The position numbers were made by a program, and so were the translations under genes. DNA of 39,792 nucleotides from a virus: positions 1 through 39,792 of IMG/VR virus record IMGVR_UViG_3300028840_005049; one strand, written 5' to 3'. Below are positions 1-7,884 of this stretch, piece after piece. The notes under the pieces were generated by a model. That model had not been told where the DNA came from. It saw only the letters and a list, made by a program, of their open reading frames with translations, and searched no databases. Position 1 is the stretch's first letter. Every line of letters begins with the position of its first letter.

Positions 1-144
1 GGGCTGATATTTGGAAAAGTAAAAGGGAAGTATATGCAAAAAGATATTCCACCGCACATTGAAGAAGTATATGCAAAAAGATATTCCACCGCACATTGAA
101 GAAGTATATGCAAAAAGATATTCCACCGCACATTGAAGAAGTAT
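1..144. repeat. Terminal direct repeat, left copy
   Basis: Bases 1-144 are identical to 39649-39792 at the other end of the window. This is the signature of a circular or terminally redundant genome written as a line, so one copy should be removed before counting genes. The overlap ends inside a run of 37-bp tandem repeats, so both the overlap length and the repeat number at the junction are uncertain. I infer an assembly overlap rather than a packaged terminal repeat. Physical terminal redundancy cannot be excluded from sequence alone. Confidence 0.9.
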
Positions 145-174
145 ATGCAAAAAGATATTCCACCGCACATTGAA
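27..174 (+). repeat. Four tandem copies of a 37-bp repeat overlapping the small-terminase start
   Basis: Four exact head-to-tail copies of a 37-bp unit lie at 27-63, 64-100, 101-137 and 138-174. The unit begins GAAGTATATG and ends CACATTGAA. Each copy holds one ATG (34, 71, 108, 145). Because 37 is not a multiple of three, the first three ATGs run into a TGA in the next copy after 21 codons, and only the ATG at 145 opens the terminase gene. There are no spacers, so this is not a CRISPR array. It may be a real duplication, a packaging-site repeat or an assembly artefact. Confidence 0.85.
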
Positions 175-744
175 GAAGTATTTGAAAAGATCACATATGA
201 GACAGGAGAGAAGTTTAGAGCGACATGGAAGAGATATATTTATACTTATTGTTTAACCCTTAATAAAGAAGCTGCATGGGAAGCTGCTGGTTTTAGAAGT
301 AAAGATCCAAGCTTCATACCAATAAGAATACAGAACATAGTAAAAACACCAAAAGCTAAAATGGCTATGAGAAGAATTAGTCGCATGCTCCATGTGCATA
401 AAGCTAATTCTGCTGAACGTTTGCTGGAAGAAATAGCAAGACTTGCTTTTGTTGATTATAGAAAATTTTATGATGAATATGGTCAATTACTCCCTATACA
501 TGAATTACCAAGGGAGCTTAGTGCATGCATTAAAGAAGTTAATAGGTATGGTGGATATAAGCTGCACAGCAAGCAGCATTTTTTGAATATGCTTATGCGC
601 TATAAAGCAATGTACCATGATAAAGTAGATATAGGGTTAACGAAAGAAATTGCAGACGCATTAATAAACGCATTGCCTAAAGAATTTCAAGATCAAGTGT
701 TAGAAGCAATAACACAGTATATAGTAAAACAGCAAGATATGTAA
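145..744 (+). CDS. terS: Terminase small subunit (probable)
   Basis: The protein has 199 residues from the ATG at 145. Small terminase subunits bind phage DNA at the packaging site and hand it to the large subunit. The call rests on position immediately upstream of an unmistakable large terminase, on size, and on an N-terminal helical region (residues about 15-75) that looks like a DNA-binding domain (the segment NKEAAWEAAGF is typical of small-terminase HTH regions). A TTG at 133 would add four residues from the preceding repeat copy. The ATG at 145 is preferred, although its ribosome site (GAAGAAG) is weak. The strong AAAAGGGA site at 21-28 serves the ATG at 34 of the first repeat copy instead. 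With a single repeat unit that strong site would directly drive this gene. Confidence 0.7.
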   Translation: MQKDIPPHIEEVFEKITYETGEKFRATWKRYIYTYCLTLNKEAAWEAAGFRSKDPSFIPIRIQNIVKTPKAKMAMRRISRMLHVHKANSAERLLEEIARLAFVDYRKFYDEYGQLLPIHELPRELSACIKEVNRYGGYKLHSKQHFLNMLMRYKAMYHDKVDIGLTKEIADALINALPKEFQDQVLEAITQYIVKQQDM

Positions 745-754
745 ATCTAATACT

Positions 755-2254
755 ATGATAACACCGCAAGCGCAAAACTTTGTTAATGCTTTAATTGACA
801 ATATCCCTAAAAGAGATATCCTATCTGTATTCTCTCATATGCATTATGACACACCGGAAGAACAGCAAAAAACAAAAGATCATTTCCCTACCTTTTTTAG
901 AAAAGTATTTTATACTCTAAATCCTGCTACTAAGTATCTGCATAATTGGCACATAGATGCTATTAGTGAACATCTAATGGCATGTTGGAAAAGAGAAATA
1001 CTTAGATTACAAATAAACATACCCCCAAGATATATGAAAAGTACTTTGGTTTCAATAGCCTTTCCTGCCTTTGTGTTGGGTCATAATCCATCTGAACAAT
1101 TCTTATGTGCAAGTCATAGTAAAGCACTTGCTTTAGAGCACAGCGTTTCTTGCAGGACAGTTATGCAAAGCAAATGGTACAAGGCTATTTTTACTGCTGC
1201 AAAGATAAGGTCTGGTCAAGCAGAGAAAAGAAAATTTACTACCCTGAAAGGTGGGCATAGAATAGCTACATCAGTAGGTGCAAGTACTATTGGATTAGGC
1301 GGTAACTTTTTGATAGCTGATGATTTGATTGATCCTGAAAGATCCTATTCAGATCAACATAGGCATGTAGCAAACAGGTACTATGATCAATCATTTTCTA
1401 CAAGACTTAATGATAAGAAAACCGGTGTTATTATAATCATTATGCAAAGATTACATGAAGATGACCCTTGTGGCCATGCCCTAACACAAGAAGAATGGAC
1501 ACGGTTAGTTATTCCTGCTGAATCTGACAAGAGAAGAATTTATAACATCGGTAAATACACAAAGGTATTTGAAAAGGATGAAGTACTTCATCCTGAAAGA
1601 GAAGGTAAAGAAGAATTAGACACTGCTAAAGTTAAACTTGGATCTTATGGCTATTCAGCGCAATATCTTCAAACACCTACACCGCTTGAAGGTGGGTTAG
1701 TGCATATTGATTGGTTTAGAAGATATAAGACATTACCAGATGCAAAAGAAATTACTATGGTTATTCAGGTATGGGATACAGCACAGAAGACAAATGAAAT
1801 ATTAAATGATCCATGGGTATGTGGTACATGGTTGATTACATATACTCATTACTACCTTGCACATGTTTACAGGGATTGGATGAACTATCCAACCGGGAAA
1901 AGAAAAGTAAAAGAATTGTGGAGCATATGGAGGCCAAACACAATTATAATAGAAGATAAATCAACTGGTTCTTCGCTTATTCAGGAGTTAAGTGGTTTAC
2001 CGGTTATCCCTTATGAACCGGAAGGAGATAAGCTGGAAAGGTTATCATCTGAATCACCAACAATTGAATCAGGTTTATGTTATTTGCCTGAAGAAGCTGA
2101 TTGGTTATTTGAGTTTGAACAAGAAATCAAATTCTTTCCAAATTCTACCTATAAAGATCAAGTAGACATGCTTTCTTGTTTTCTAAGGTACATGAACAAG
2201 AGGAGCATACGGTGGGAGAATTTTGGATTAGGAAACAGGATGGAAACAGCATGA
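755..2254 (+). CDS. terL: Terminase large subunit
   Basis: This 499-residue protein is the ATP-driven packaging motor and headful or site-specific nuclease. The ATPase half shows a Walker A-like segment (IPPRYMKST, about residue 90) and a Walker B segment (FLIADD, about residue 185). The C-terminal RNase H-like nuclease has the expected acidic residues in VWDTAQKT, IIIEDKSTG and DQVDML. It starts 10 bases after the small subunit and its stop overlaps the portal start (ATGA at 2251-2254), so the three genes are probably translationally coupled. No clear Shine-Dalgarno sequence precedes the ATG. Length is normal for the family. Confidence 0.96.
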   Translation: MITPQAQNFVNALIDNIPKRDILSVFSHMHYDTPEEQQKTKDHFPTFFRKVFYTLNPATKYLHNWHIDAISEHLMACWKREILRLQINIPPRYMKSTLVSIAFPAFVLGHNPSEQFLCASHSKALALEHSVSCRTVMQSKWYKAIFTAAKIRSGQAEKRKFTTLKGGHRIATSVGASTIGLGGNFLIADDLIDPERSYSDQHRHVANRYYDQSFSTRLNDKKTGVIIIIMQRLHEDDPCGHALTQEEWTRLVIPAESDKRRIYNIGKYTKVFEKDEVLHPEREGKEELDTAKVKLGSYGYSAQYLQTPTPLEGGLVHIDWFRRYKTLPDAKEITMVIQVWDTAQKTNEILNDPWVCGTWLITYTHYYLAHVYRDWMNYPTGKRKVKELWSIWRPNTIIIEDKSTGSSLIQELSGLPVIPYEPEGDKLERLSSESPTIESGLCYLPEEADWLFEFEQEIKFFPNSTYKDQVDMLSCFLRYMNKRSIRWENFGLGNRMETA

Positions 2255-4428
2255 GCATACTTAAAATGTTTAAGTCAAAAGAAGTAAAGCCACCAGTAGA
2301 AAATATTGCTTCTCCTGTTGGTTGGGCTTATTCAAAGATTTACACAGATAAAAATTTTAAGCCATACAATGAGGATATTCTCCTTGTAAATAAAGGAAGT
2401 GATATCTACAGAAGAATGATGTGTGATGATCAAGTAAAAGCAGTAATGAGGTTTAAGCAGTATTCTGTTATTTCAAGGGGGTGGTTTTTTGATGTAGATG
2501 AAGAAAATCCTATGCATGGTGAAATAAGTGATTTTTTCTCTACGATGTTGGAGCAAGTAAAAGGATCATTTAAAGATAAGCTGATAATTATTTTGTCTTC
2601 ATTAATTAACGGTTTTTCAATAACTGAAAAGCACTATGGTAATATCATGTTTGACTCTAAGCCATACTGGGGAGTAATTGACTTTCGCAAATTGCCTTTT
2701 CATACATTTACTTTTGTTACTGATGCTTGTGGCAGGGTGGAAAAACTATTGCAGGAGCAAGGCACAGAAGAAGTTGAAATAAATATGGATAGAGTAATAC
2801 ATCATGTTTACCAACCTGATATGGATCATCTTTATGGTGAAAGTGATTTGAAAGCAGCATATAGACCATATTGGAGTAAAGATATAACTATCAAATTTAG
2901 AAACATCCATCTTGAAAGACATGCTACTGGTTTTATATATGCAGTTGTTTCCGGTAATATAAATTCAGCACAGCAAAATCTTTTAGAAAATTTTTTGAAC
3001 AATGTCACAGCAAGATCTTCTGCATGGGTGCCAGATAATATTAAGCTTGAAAAGTTTGATGCTATTAGGACAGATGCATACGAGAAGGCATTAGTTCAAG
3101 ATGATAAAGCAATAGCAAAAAGCATACTTGTACCTAATTTACTGGGATTGTCAGAGCAAGGTAGTACCGGTAGTTATGCACAAAGCAAAACACAATTTGA
3201 TGCTTTTTTATCTATCCTTGACTATGAAGCAGATAGATTAGCAGAAGTATTAAATGAGCAAATGTTTTCAGAGCTTGCTCTATGGAACTTTGCAACAGAA
3301 GATTATCCACGATTTAGATTTGATCCTATGACAAAAGACATGAAAGGAGAACTTGCTAAACAATGGACAGACCTTATTAAAGGTGGCAGTGTTACAAAGT
3401 CAAAGAACGATGAAACATATATTAGAAATCTAATGGGCTTTCCTGAAAAAAGTGAAGAAGAAAACATTGAAGATCAACCTGAAGATATAGGTATGGATAA
3501 TCTTGACTGGTTATTGGATCAACCAGAAGAAGATATTGGTTTTATAAAAAGTGAGTTTAAAGAAAAGCCTTGGTTGAGAAGAGTAAATTTTAAACGTCTT
3601 GAAAATACTTTAACTACAGTAGATAAAGCCTTTGGGCAAGATGTAGCTGACATATTGGCAGACGTACGATTTAACTTTGAATCACAGATAGCAAAATTAG
3701 CCGGTGAGAGATCATTAGGATATGTTAAACCAAAAGAACTTGAATCAATTAAATTTCCATCTACGCTCGAATCAAAATTGAAAAAAGTAATTAGGCAACA
3801 TACTACCGATAGTTTAAATAAGCACTATAGTTACGCAAAGAAAGAAATACCCAAGAAGAAATTTGCAAAGATTCTACCATCAGCAATGGACAAATTACAA
3901 AGAGAAAAATTTCTTTCTTCAATTGCTATGCGCCTTGGTGGATGGTTAGGTACAAAGCTACTTGGTGAAGTTTTGCAGCATCTTGAAAATGGTATCCGGT
4001 ATGATTATACACCAACACAAGCAGTAAATAGATTATTGGATGGTGGATTAGCAAGCTATCTACCAGAGTATGAGTATTTTATAAGAGATGGTAAAGAGAT
4101 CAGGAGAGCTATTAATATTCCTGCGAGAATTGAAAACATGGTAAGAACTGCTAACTCTGATGCAATGAACCAAGCAAGATTAGCTGCTTTTAATGATCCT
4201 GAATTAAAAGGCTTTGTTCTTGCTTTAGAATATAGTGCTGTAATGGATGATAGAACAACTGCTATTTGTCAATCTCTCCATGGTAGAATCATGAAAGACT
4301 TTGGTGCGTATTATCCACCAAATCATCATTCATGCAGAAGTATATGTATACCAGTGACAGTAGTAGATAACTGGGATGGTAAAGAAAGCACAACACCATC
4401 AATTAAACCCCAAAAAGGTTTTTATTAA
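2251..4428 (+). CDS. Portal protein (DUF935, Mu gp29-like) fused to a MuF head-morphogenesis domain
   Basis: The protein has 725 residues. The N-terminal 430 or so resemble the DUF935/Mu gp29-like portal family, which forms the ring through which DNA enters the capsid. The C-terminal third resembles the Mu gpF minor head protein. It ends with the family signature (VMDDRTTAIC, then PPNHHSCRS), including the conserved Cys and His residues. In Mu these are two separate genes; here they are one chain. The start chosen is the ATG at 2251, which overlaps the terL stop. An earlier TTG at 2176 would overlap terL by 79 bases and add nothing family-like. A highly acidic stretch near residues 405-435 probably forms the linker. 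Confidence 0.9.
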   Translation: MSILKMFKSKEVKPPVENIASPVGWAYSKIYTDKNFKPYNEDILLVNKGSDIYRRMMCDDQVKAVMRFKQYSVISRGWFFDVDEENPMHGEISDFFSTMLEQVKGSFKDKLIIILSSLINGFSITEKHYGNIMFDSKPYWGVIDFRKLPFHTFTFVTDACGRVEKLLQEQGTEEVEINMDRVIHHVYQPDMDHLYGESDLKAAYRPYWSKDITIKFRNIHLERHATGFIYAVVSGNINSAQQNLLENFLNNVTARSSAWVPDNIKLEKFDAIRTDAYEKALVQDDKAIAKSILVPNLLGLSEQGSTGSYAQSKTQFDAFLSILDYEADRLAEVLNEQMFSELALWNFATEDYPRFRFDPMTKDMKGELAKQWTDLIKGGSVTKSKNDETYIRNLMGFPEKSEEENIEDQPEDIGMDNLDWLLDQPEEDIGFIKSEFKEKPWLRRVNFKRLENTLTTVDKAFGQDVADILADVRFNFESQIAKLAGERSLGYVKPKELESIKFPSTLESKLKKVIRQHTTDSLNKHYSYAKKEIPKKKFAKILPSAMDKLQREKFLSSIAMRLGGWLGTKLLGEVLQHLENGIRYDYTPTQAVNRLLDGGLASYLPEYEYFIRDGKEIRRAINIPARIENMVRTANSDAMNQARLAAFNDPELKGFVLALEYSAVMDDRTTAICQSLHGRIMKDFGAYYPPNHHSCRSICIPVTVVDNWDGKESTTPSIKPQKGFY

Positions 4429-4429
4429 A

Positions 4430-4762
4430 ATGCCTGATAAAGAAAAATGTAGTAAATGTGGTAAAGATATATCAGGGTCACTTAGTTTCAGAATTGGTGA
4501 TGTAGTGAAATGCGAAAATTGCTTCCAGAAAGACAATCCAATGCCTCAAGTCAGAAGTTGTTTAGGTGAAATAAGGGAATTGAGAAGACTACTTTGGGTA
4601 ATGCACTTAGATCATTTTCATGATCTTTATAGCGACGATGGAAGAATGCAGTGCCCAAAATGTATGATTGATTTTAAAAGGGATAATATAAGGTACATAT
4701 CCAAAAGGCTTGCTGAAGCAAGAGAAGAATTTTACAATCGTAAGGGGGTAGACAAAGATTGA
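4430..4762 (+). CDS. Small zinc-binding protein
   Basis: The protein has 110 residues from the ATG two bases after the portal stop. It contains three CxxC knuckles: CSKC near residue 6, CENC near residue 29 and CPKC near residue 75. Two would make one zinc ribbon and the third may be structural. No catalytic signature is visible. It ends in a TTGA overlap with the first radical SAM gene, so the two are probably made together. It could be a zinc-ribbon accessory of the enzyme cassette or an independent minor virion protein. I do not recognise the family. Confidence 0.75.
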   Translation: MPDKEKCSKCGKDISGSLSFRIGDVVKCENCFQKDNPMPQVRSCLGEIRELRRLLWVMHLDHFHDLYSDDGRMQCPKCMIDFKRDNIRYISKRLAEAREEFYNRKGVDKD

Positions 4763-5454
4763 AGCTAAATACAATTACTACAATAGAGCTTGTTAATAAT
4801 TGTAATCTTGCTTGCAAGTATTGCATTAACAGGTTATTGCAGCTTGAAGAATGTAGAGAGATAGGTATTATGCATGAAGCGGTATTTACTGCTACATTAG
4901 AGGTACTTAAAACCTTGTGTGATAGAGGCACACAAAAAGAAGTAAATATGAACGGCAATGGCGAAAGTTTTTTAGATCCTGATTTAGTGCGTAGAATTGC
5001 TGCTGTACGTGCTGTTGTTGGTGATGGTCGGATGGTTGGGATATCTACCAATGCAACAGTTGGCTTTACAGAAGATAAAGTTAAGGCTTTGAAGGAAGTT
5101 GGTTTAAGTCAATTGGATATCTCTCCCCATAGTCCTTATCATGCGAGAAGGGCCATAGATATTATACGTAAGGTAGATATCCCTTCCGTTTTTAATGCTT
5201 CTCCTGTAATTGATTCTCATAACTGGGCTGGTCAATTAGAAGAAGAAAACTCTATTGATGTACGCATAAATATTATTTGTCACCCATTGCTTGAAGGTAG
5301 AGGCTATGTTTTAAAAGAAGGTTTTATTACTCCATGTTGCTATGATTATAAAAATTTTGGTGTGTTTGGTAGTGTGTTTGACGATGATATATTTGACCAA
5401 GAAATAAAACGATATTCTTTGTGTGACACATGCCATCAAAGGATAGTTTCTTAA
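4759..5454 (+). CDS. Radical SAM enzyme with SPASM/twitch-like C-terminus (first copy)
   Basis: The protein has 231 residues from the TTG at 4759. The start is supported by an AAGGGGG ribosome site at 4742-4748 and an overlap with the previous stop. The CxxxCxxC iron-sulfur motif (C15, C19, C22, in CNLACKYC) is the radical SAM hallmark. A GxGES segment (about residue 68) corresponds to the SAM-binding GGE motif. Near the C-terminus, TPCCYD followed by LCDTCH looks like the auxiliary-cluster cysteines of twitch/SPASM domains. Such enzymes do radical chemistry on peptides, sugars or nucleosides; the substrate here is unknown. It is a diverged paralogue of the gene at 6009, sharing RGTQKE/QGTQKE and NWAGQ segments. 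It is short compared with full SPASM proteins. Confidence 0.88.
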   Translation: MKLNTITTIELVNNCNLACKYCINRLLQLEECREIGIMHEAVFTATLEVLKTLCDRGTQKEVNMNGNGESFLDPDLVRRIAAVRAVVGDGRMVGISTNATVGFTEDKVKALKEVGLSQLDISPHSPYHARRAIDIIRKVDIPSVFNASPVIDSHNWAGQLEEENSIDVRINIICHPLLEGRGYVLKEGFITPCCYDYKNFGVFGSVFDDDIFDQEIKRYSLCDTCHQRIVS

Positions 5455-5993
5455 TAACTGGGTGTTCTGTATCAGGCACGTCTTTACTTCATGGTTTAAT
5501 TAGCCATAATTCAGCTTGTTGCGTTGATTATGAGTATTTTAGATATAAACATGATGTAAGAAAAGCAATTATATCATGGCAAGACAAAGCAAAAAAGACA
5601 AAGCTTATTTGGGGTAACAAAATTCCATATGAGCAGTTTATAACAAGTAAACCAAAATGGGAAGAAGAAGATATTGTAAAATTAATTGATCTGTTTAAAA
5701 TAGTGTTTATTCAAAGACGGTTTACAATGTATGCGAAGCAAAATAGTTCAGATGTCAAATATAAGGTGTACTGGAATAATGCAAATTATAATGTATACTG
5801 GGCAATGAGAGAATATAAACCAGATAAAATAATAGCAGTTTCTTTTGAAGATCTTTGCTTGCGGCCAAGAGCAGAAGTAAATAGAATATGTGATTTTCTT
5901 GGCATTCCCTTTGAGTATGAAGAAATGATAAAAGGCACTATTAATGGTAAAAGTAGATTATCTAAAATTGGTTTTGATCTATCAAGGGTGTAA
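5430..5993 (+). CDS. Sulfotransferase-like protein
   Basis: The protein has 187 residues. The N-terminal ITGCSVSGTSLL (residues 8-19) matches the PAPS-binding 5'-phosphosulfate loop of sulfotransferases (canonical form GxPRSGTT). VFIQRR near residue 93 lies where the 3'-phosphate-binding strand is expected. The C-terminus has the familiar SFEDL...ICDFLGIPFE pattern that ends many sulfotransferases. These enzymes move sulfate from PAPS to hydroxyl groups of sugars or proteins. The gene overlaps the first radical SAM gene by 25 bases and has no clear ribosome site, so it probably depends on translational coupling. The canonical Arg-Ser of the loop reads Val-Ser here, which may alter affinity. 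At 187 residues it is smaller than most family members. Confidence 0.75.
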   Translation: MPSKDSFLITGCSVSGTSLLHGLISHNSACCVDYEYFRYKHDVRKAIISWQDKAKKTKLIWGNKIPYEQFITSKPKWEEEDIVKLIDLFKIVFIQRRFTMYAKQNSSDVKYKVYWNNANYNVYWAMREYKPDKIIAVSFEDLCLRPRAEVNRICDFLGIPFEYEEMIKGTINGKSRLSKIGFDLSRV

Positions 5994-6008
5994 AGGGGGT
6001 ATAGTGTA

Positions 6009-6710
6009 ATGGTGATGATGTCAACAATTAATACCATAGAGCTTTCTTCTGTATGCAATAATAAATGTGCTTATTGTCCTGCTAAAGATCAACATAAGTA
6101 TAGAGAAGTTGGGCATATGAAAAGGGAAGTATTTGAAGCTGCTTTAGAAAAAGTACTTTATTTTGCAAGACAGGGTACACAAAAAGAACTTAATCTATTT
6201 GGTGTTGGAGAACCAACCTTGCATTCAAATCTTATTGAGTTTGTTGAATTGGCAAGAAATACTTTGCCATTGTCTCAACATATCCATCTCAATACTAACG
6301 GTAGATTAATGACAAGGGAGCTTGCATTAAAATTAAAAAAAGCCGGTATTACATCAATGGATGTGACAATACATGATGGTTATTACAGAGAAGCAGTAAA
6401 AACAATAAGAATATTCATGGAATTAAACATCCTTTTTAGACCGTCAATTGATCCTGTTATTGGCCCGAATAACTGGGCCGGGCAAGTTGATTGGTTTGAT
6501 CCAATGTATTCCTCCCCTTGTCCATGGATAGGTAAAGGACAGGGAGTAGTACTATCAAATGGAGACATAACAAGATGCTGCATAGATGCTTTCGCTAAAG
6601 GTGTCATGGGGAATATATTAAAAGATGATATAACAAAGATGAATGTTACCGCCTTTTCACTTTGCAACAAATGCCACCATACAGACCCATTGAATATAAT
6701 TACAAGGTAA
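6009..6710 (+). CDS. Radical SAM enzyme with SPASM/twitch-like C-terminus (second copy)
   Basis: The protein has 233 residues. CNNKCAYC (C16, C20, C23) is the radical SAM cluster motif and FGVGEPTL is the SAM-contacting GxGEP motif. TRCCID...GNI...LCNKCHH at the C-terminus is very like the auxiliary iron-sulfur cluster region of SPASM/twitch enzymes. The NNWAGQ segment is shared with the paralogue at 4759. Translation probably starts at the ATG at 6009, after an AAAGGGGG site. ATGs at 6015 and 6018 are alternatives. Two diverged radical SAM genes flanking a sulfotransferase-like gene suggest one pathway with two related radical steps, but no substrate can be named. Confidence 0.9.
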   Translation: MVMMSTINTIELSSVCNNKCAYCPAKDQHKYREVGHMKREVFEAALEKVLYFARQGTQKELNLFGVGEPTLHSNLIEFVELARNTLPLSQHIHLNTNGRLMTRELALKLKKAGITSMDVTIHDGYYREAVKTIRIFMELNILFRPSIDPVIGPNNWAGQVDWFDPMYSSPCPWIGKGQGVVLSNGDITRCCIDAFAKGVMGNILKDDITKMNVTAFSLCNKCHHTDPLNIITR

Positions 6711-6723
6711 AGGAGTGCTTAAA

Positions 6724-7863
6724 ATGCCATACAGCAAAATTGATGAATTGCCGGAAGAAGTAAAAGCTCTTGGTGCTGATAAAGCACAGCAATGGCTTAA
6801 TGTGTTTAATTCAGTGTTTAAGAAAACAAATGATGAAAAAGAAGCAGCAAAGCAAGCATGGGGTGTAGTAAAAAAAGATGCTGATGAAAAATTTTCAATT
6901 GACATGGAAATTTTTTCAGAAGGTACATGGAACGGAGAAAAATTTACTACTAATGATTTAGATAATATTACTGCTGCTTTTAATGAATTGAAAAAAGAGT
7001 TTTTGCCTCGCATTAAATTAGGACATGCTGAAAGTCAAGTAGATGTTGCTTTAGGCACCATAAATAATATTTGGAGAAGTGGCAAAAAATTAATGGCAAG
7101 TATTATAGATATGCCAAGGATAGTTTATGATGCTGTTAAAAATAAGCTATTCCAAGGTGTATCCGTTGAGCTAATGGTTGATTATAAATCTTTAAATGGA
7201 AATAAATATCCGTTAGCGTTAAGTGCTGCTGCTTTACTTGGTGGTGAATTACCAGCAGTAAAAGATCTTGCTGGTTTAACTGCTTATATGAAGCAAACAG
7301 GCACTTTTCTTTTAAAACGTGCTTACTCAAATAAAAAAGGAGAAGAGAAAATGGTAGATATTACACAAGCAGAGTATGACGAATTGAAGAAAAATGCAGC
7401 AAACGCAAAAACACTTGCTGATAAAATCATTGAAATGGAAAAAGACATAAAAGCAGAACAGCAAGCAGCTTTACAGAAAAAATTTACTTCTGCTGTAAAG
7501 GAGTTTAAAGAGTTCTGCAACAAGATGGTAGAAGATAAAAAGCTTATGCCAGCAAACAGGGATTTGTTCTTTGGGCAAGTTGATAAAAAATCTTTTAAGG
7601 ATGAATCATCTATTGAAGAGATTGAAACATTGAAAGTATTTGTTGAAAATCAGATAAAAACTTTTGATGCTAAATCAAATGCCAGTAATGAAAATCCTAA
7701 AGATTTTGAAGATCCTGCTGAAGAACTTCATTTTAAAACAACTGAATATTTAGTCAATCATCCTGATGTTGAATACGAACAAGCTCAAAAACTTATTTTG
7801 ATGAAGGATGCTAAATTGGCTAAAAAATATGCTGATAGACCGTATACATTACCAGCTAAATAA
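6724..7863 (+). CDS. ChaB-domain prohead protease/scaffold (Mu gpI-like)
   Basis: The protein has 379 residues from the ATG at 6724, eight bases after AAGGAG at 6710-6715. A GTG at 6715 lies inside that ribosome site and is not used. Residues 1-50 resemble ChaB (PYSKIDELPEEV...AAKQAWGVVKK), a domain often found at the front of phage proteases. The protease part follows; H101 (KLGHAES) and S147 (GVSVEL) are the likely catalytic pair by analogy with S78-type and Mu gpI proteases. The C-terminal 170 residues are charged and helical, as expected for scaffold. Role: capsid assembly and self-removal during maturation. An in-frame internal start yields the scaffold alone (see 7351). Confidence 0.85.
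   Translation: MPYSKIDELPEEVKALGADKAQQWLNVFNSVFKKTNDEKEAAKQAWGVVKKDADEKFSIDMEIFSEGTWNGEKFTTNDLDNITAAFNELKKEFLPRIKLGHAESQVDVALGTINNIWRSGKKLMASIIDMPRIVYDAVKNKLFQGVSVELMVDYKSLNGNKYPLALSAAALLGGELPAVKDLAGLTAYMKQTGTFLLKRAYSNKKGEEKMVDITQAEYDELKKNAANAKTLADKIIEMEKDIKAEQQAALQKKFTSAVKEFKEFCNKMVEDKKLMPANRDLFFGQVDKKSFKDESSIEEIETLKVFVENQIKTFDAKSNASNENPKDFEDPAEELHFKTTEYLVNHPDVEYEQAQKLILMKDAKLAKKYADRPYTLPAK
7337..7342 (+). promoter_or_regulatory. Internal ribosome binding site for nested scaffold
   Basis: A perfect AAGGAG lies inside the protease gene, eight bases before an in-frame ATG at 7351. The spacing and strength match the sites before the stand-alone structural genes. Confidence 0.85.
7351..7863 (+). 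CDS. Nested scaffolding protein (internal start of the protease gene)
   Basis: The product is 170 residues, beginning at residue 210 of the protease gene, in the same frame. It is acidic-basic and predicted helical or coiled coil (from about residue 15: AKTLADKIIEMEKDIKAEQ), as scaffolds are. Nested protease/scaffold pairs are established for Mu I/Z and lambda C/Nu3. The arrangement yields many scaffold copies per protease copy. The scaffold directs assembly of the major capsid protein encoded 0.4 kb downstream and is then degraded. The call rests on the strong internal ribosome site and the domain boundary. Confidence 0.8.
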   Translation: MVDITQAEYDELKKNAANAKTLADKIIEMEKDIKAEQQAALQKKFTSAVKEFKEFCNKMVEDKKLMPANRDLFFGQVDKKSFKDESSIEEIETLKVFVENQIKTFDAKSNASNENPKDFEDPAEELHFKTTEYLVNHPDVEYEQAQKLILMKDAKLAKKYADRPYTLPAK

Positions 7864-7884
7864 AAAAGGAAGGGAGTAATTACT

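Noticed and set aside
27-174. CRISPR array
   Set aside because: The repeats are direct head-to-tail copies with no spacers between them, and no cas genes are near.
253-486. Minus-strand 77-codon ORF opposite the small terminase
   Set aside because: It is antisense to a convincing gene, lacks a ribosome site and has typical shadow composition.
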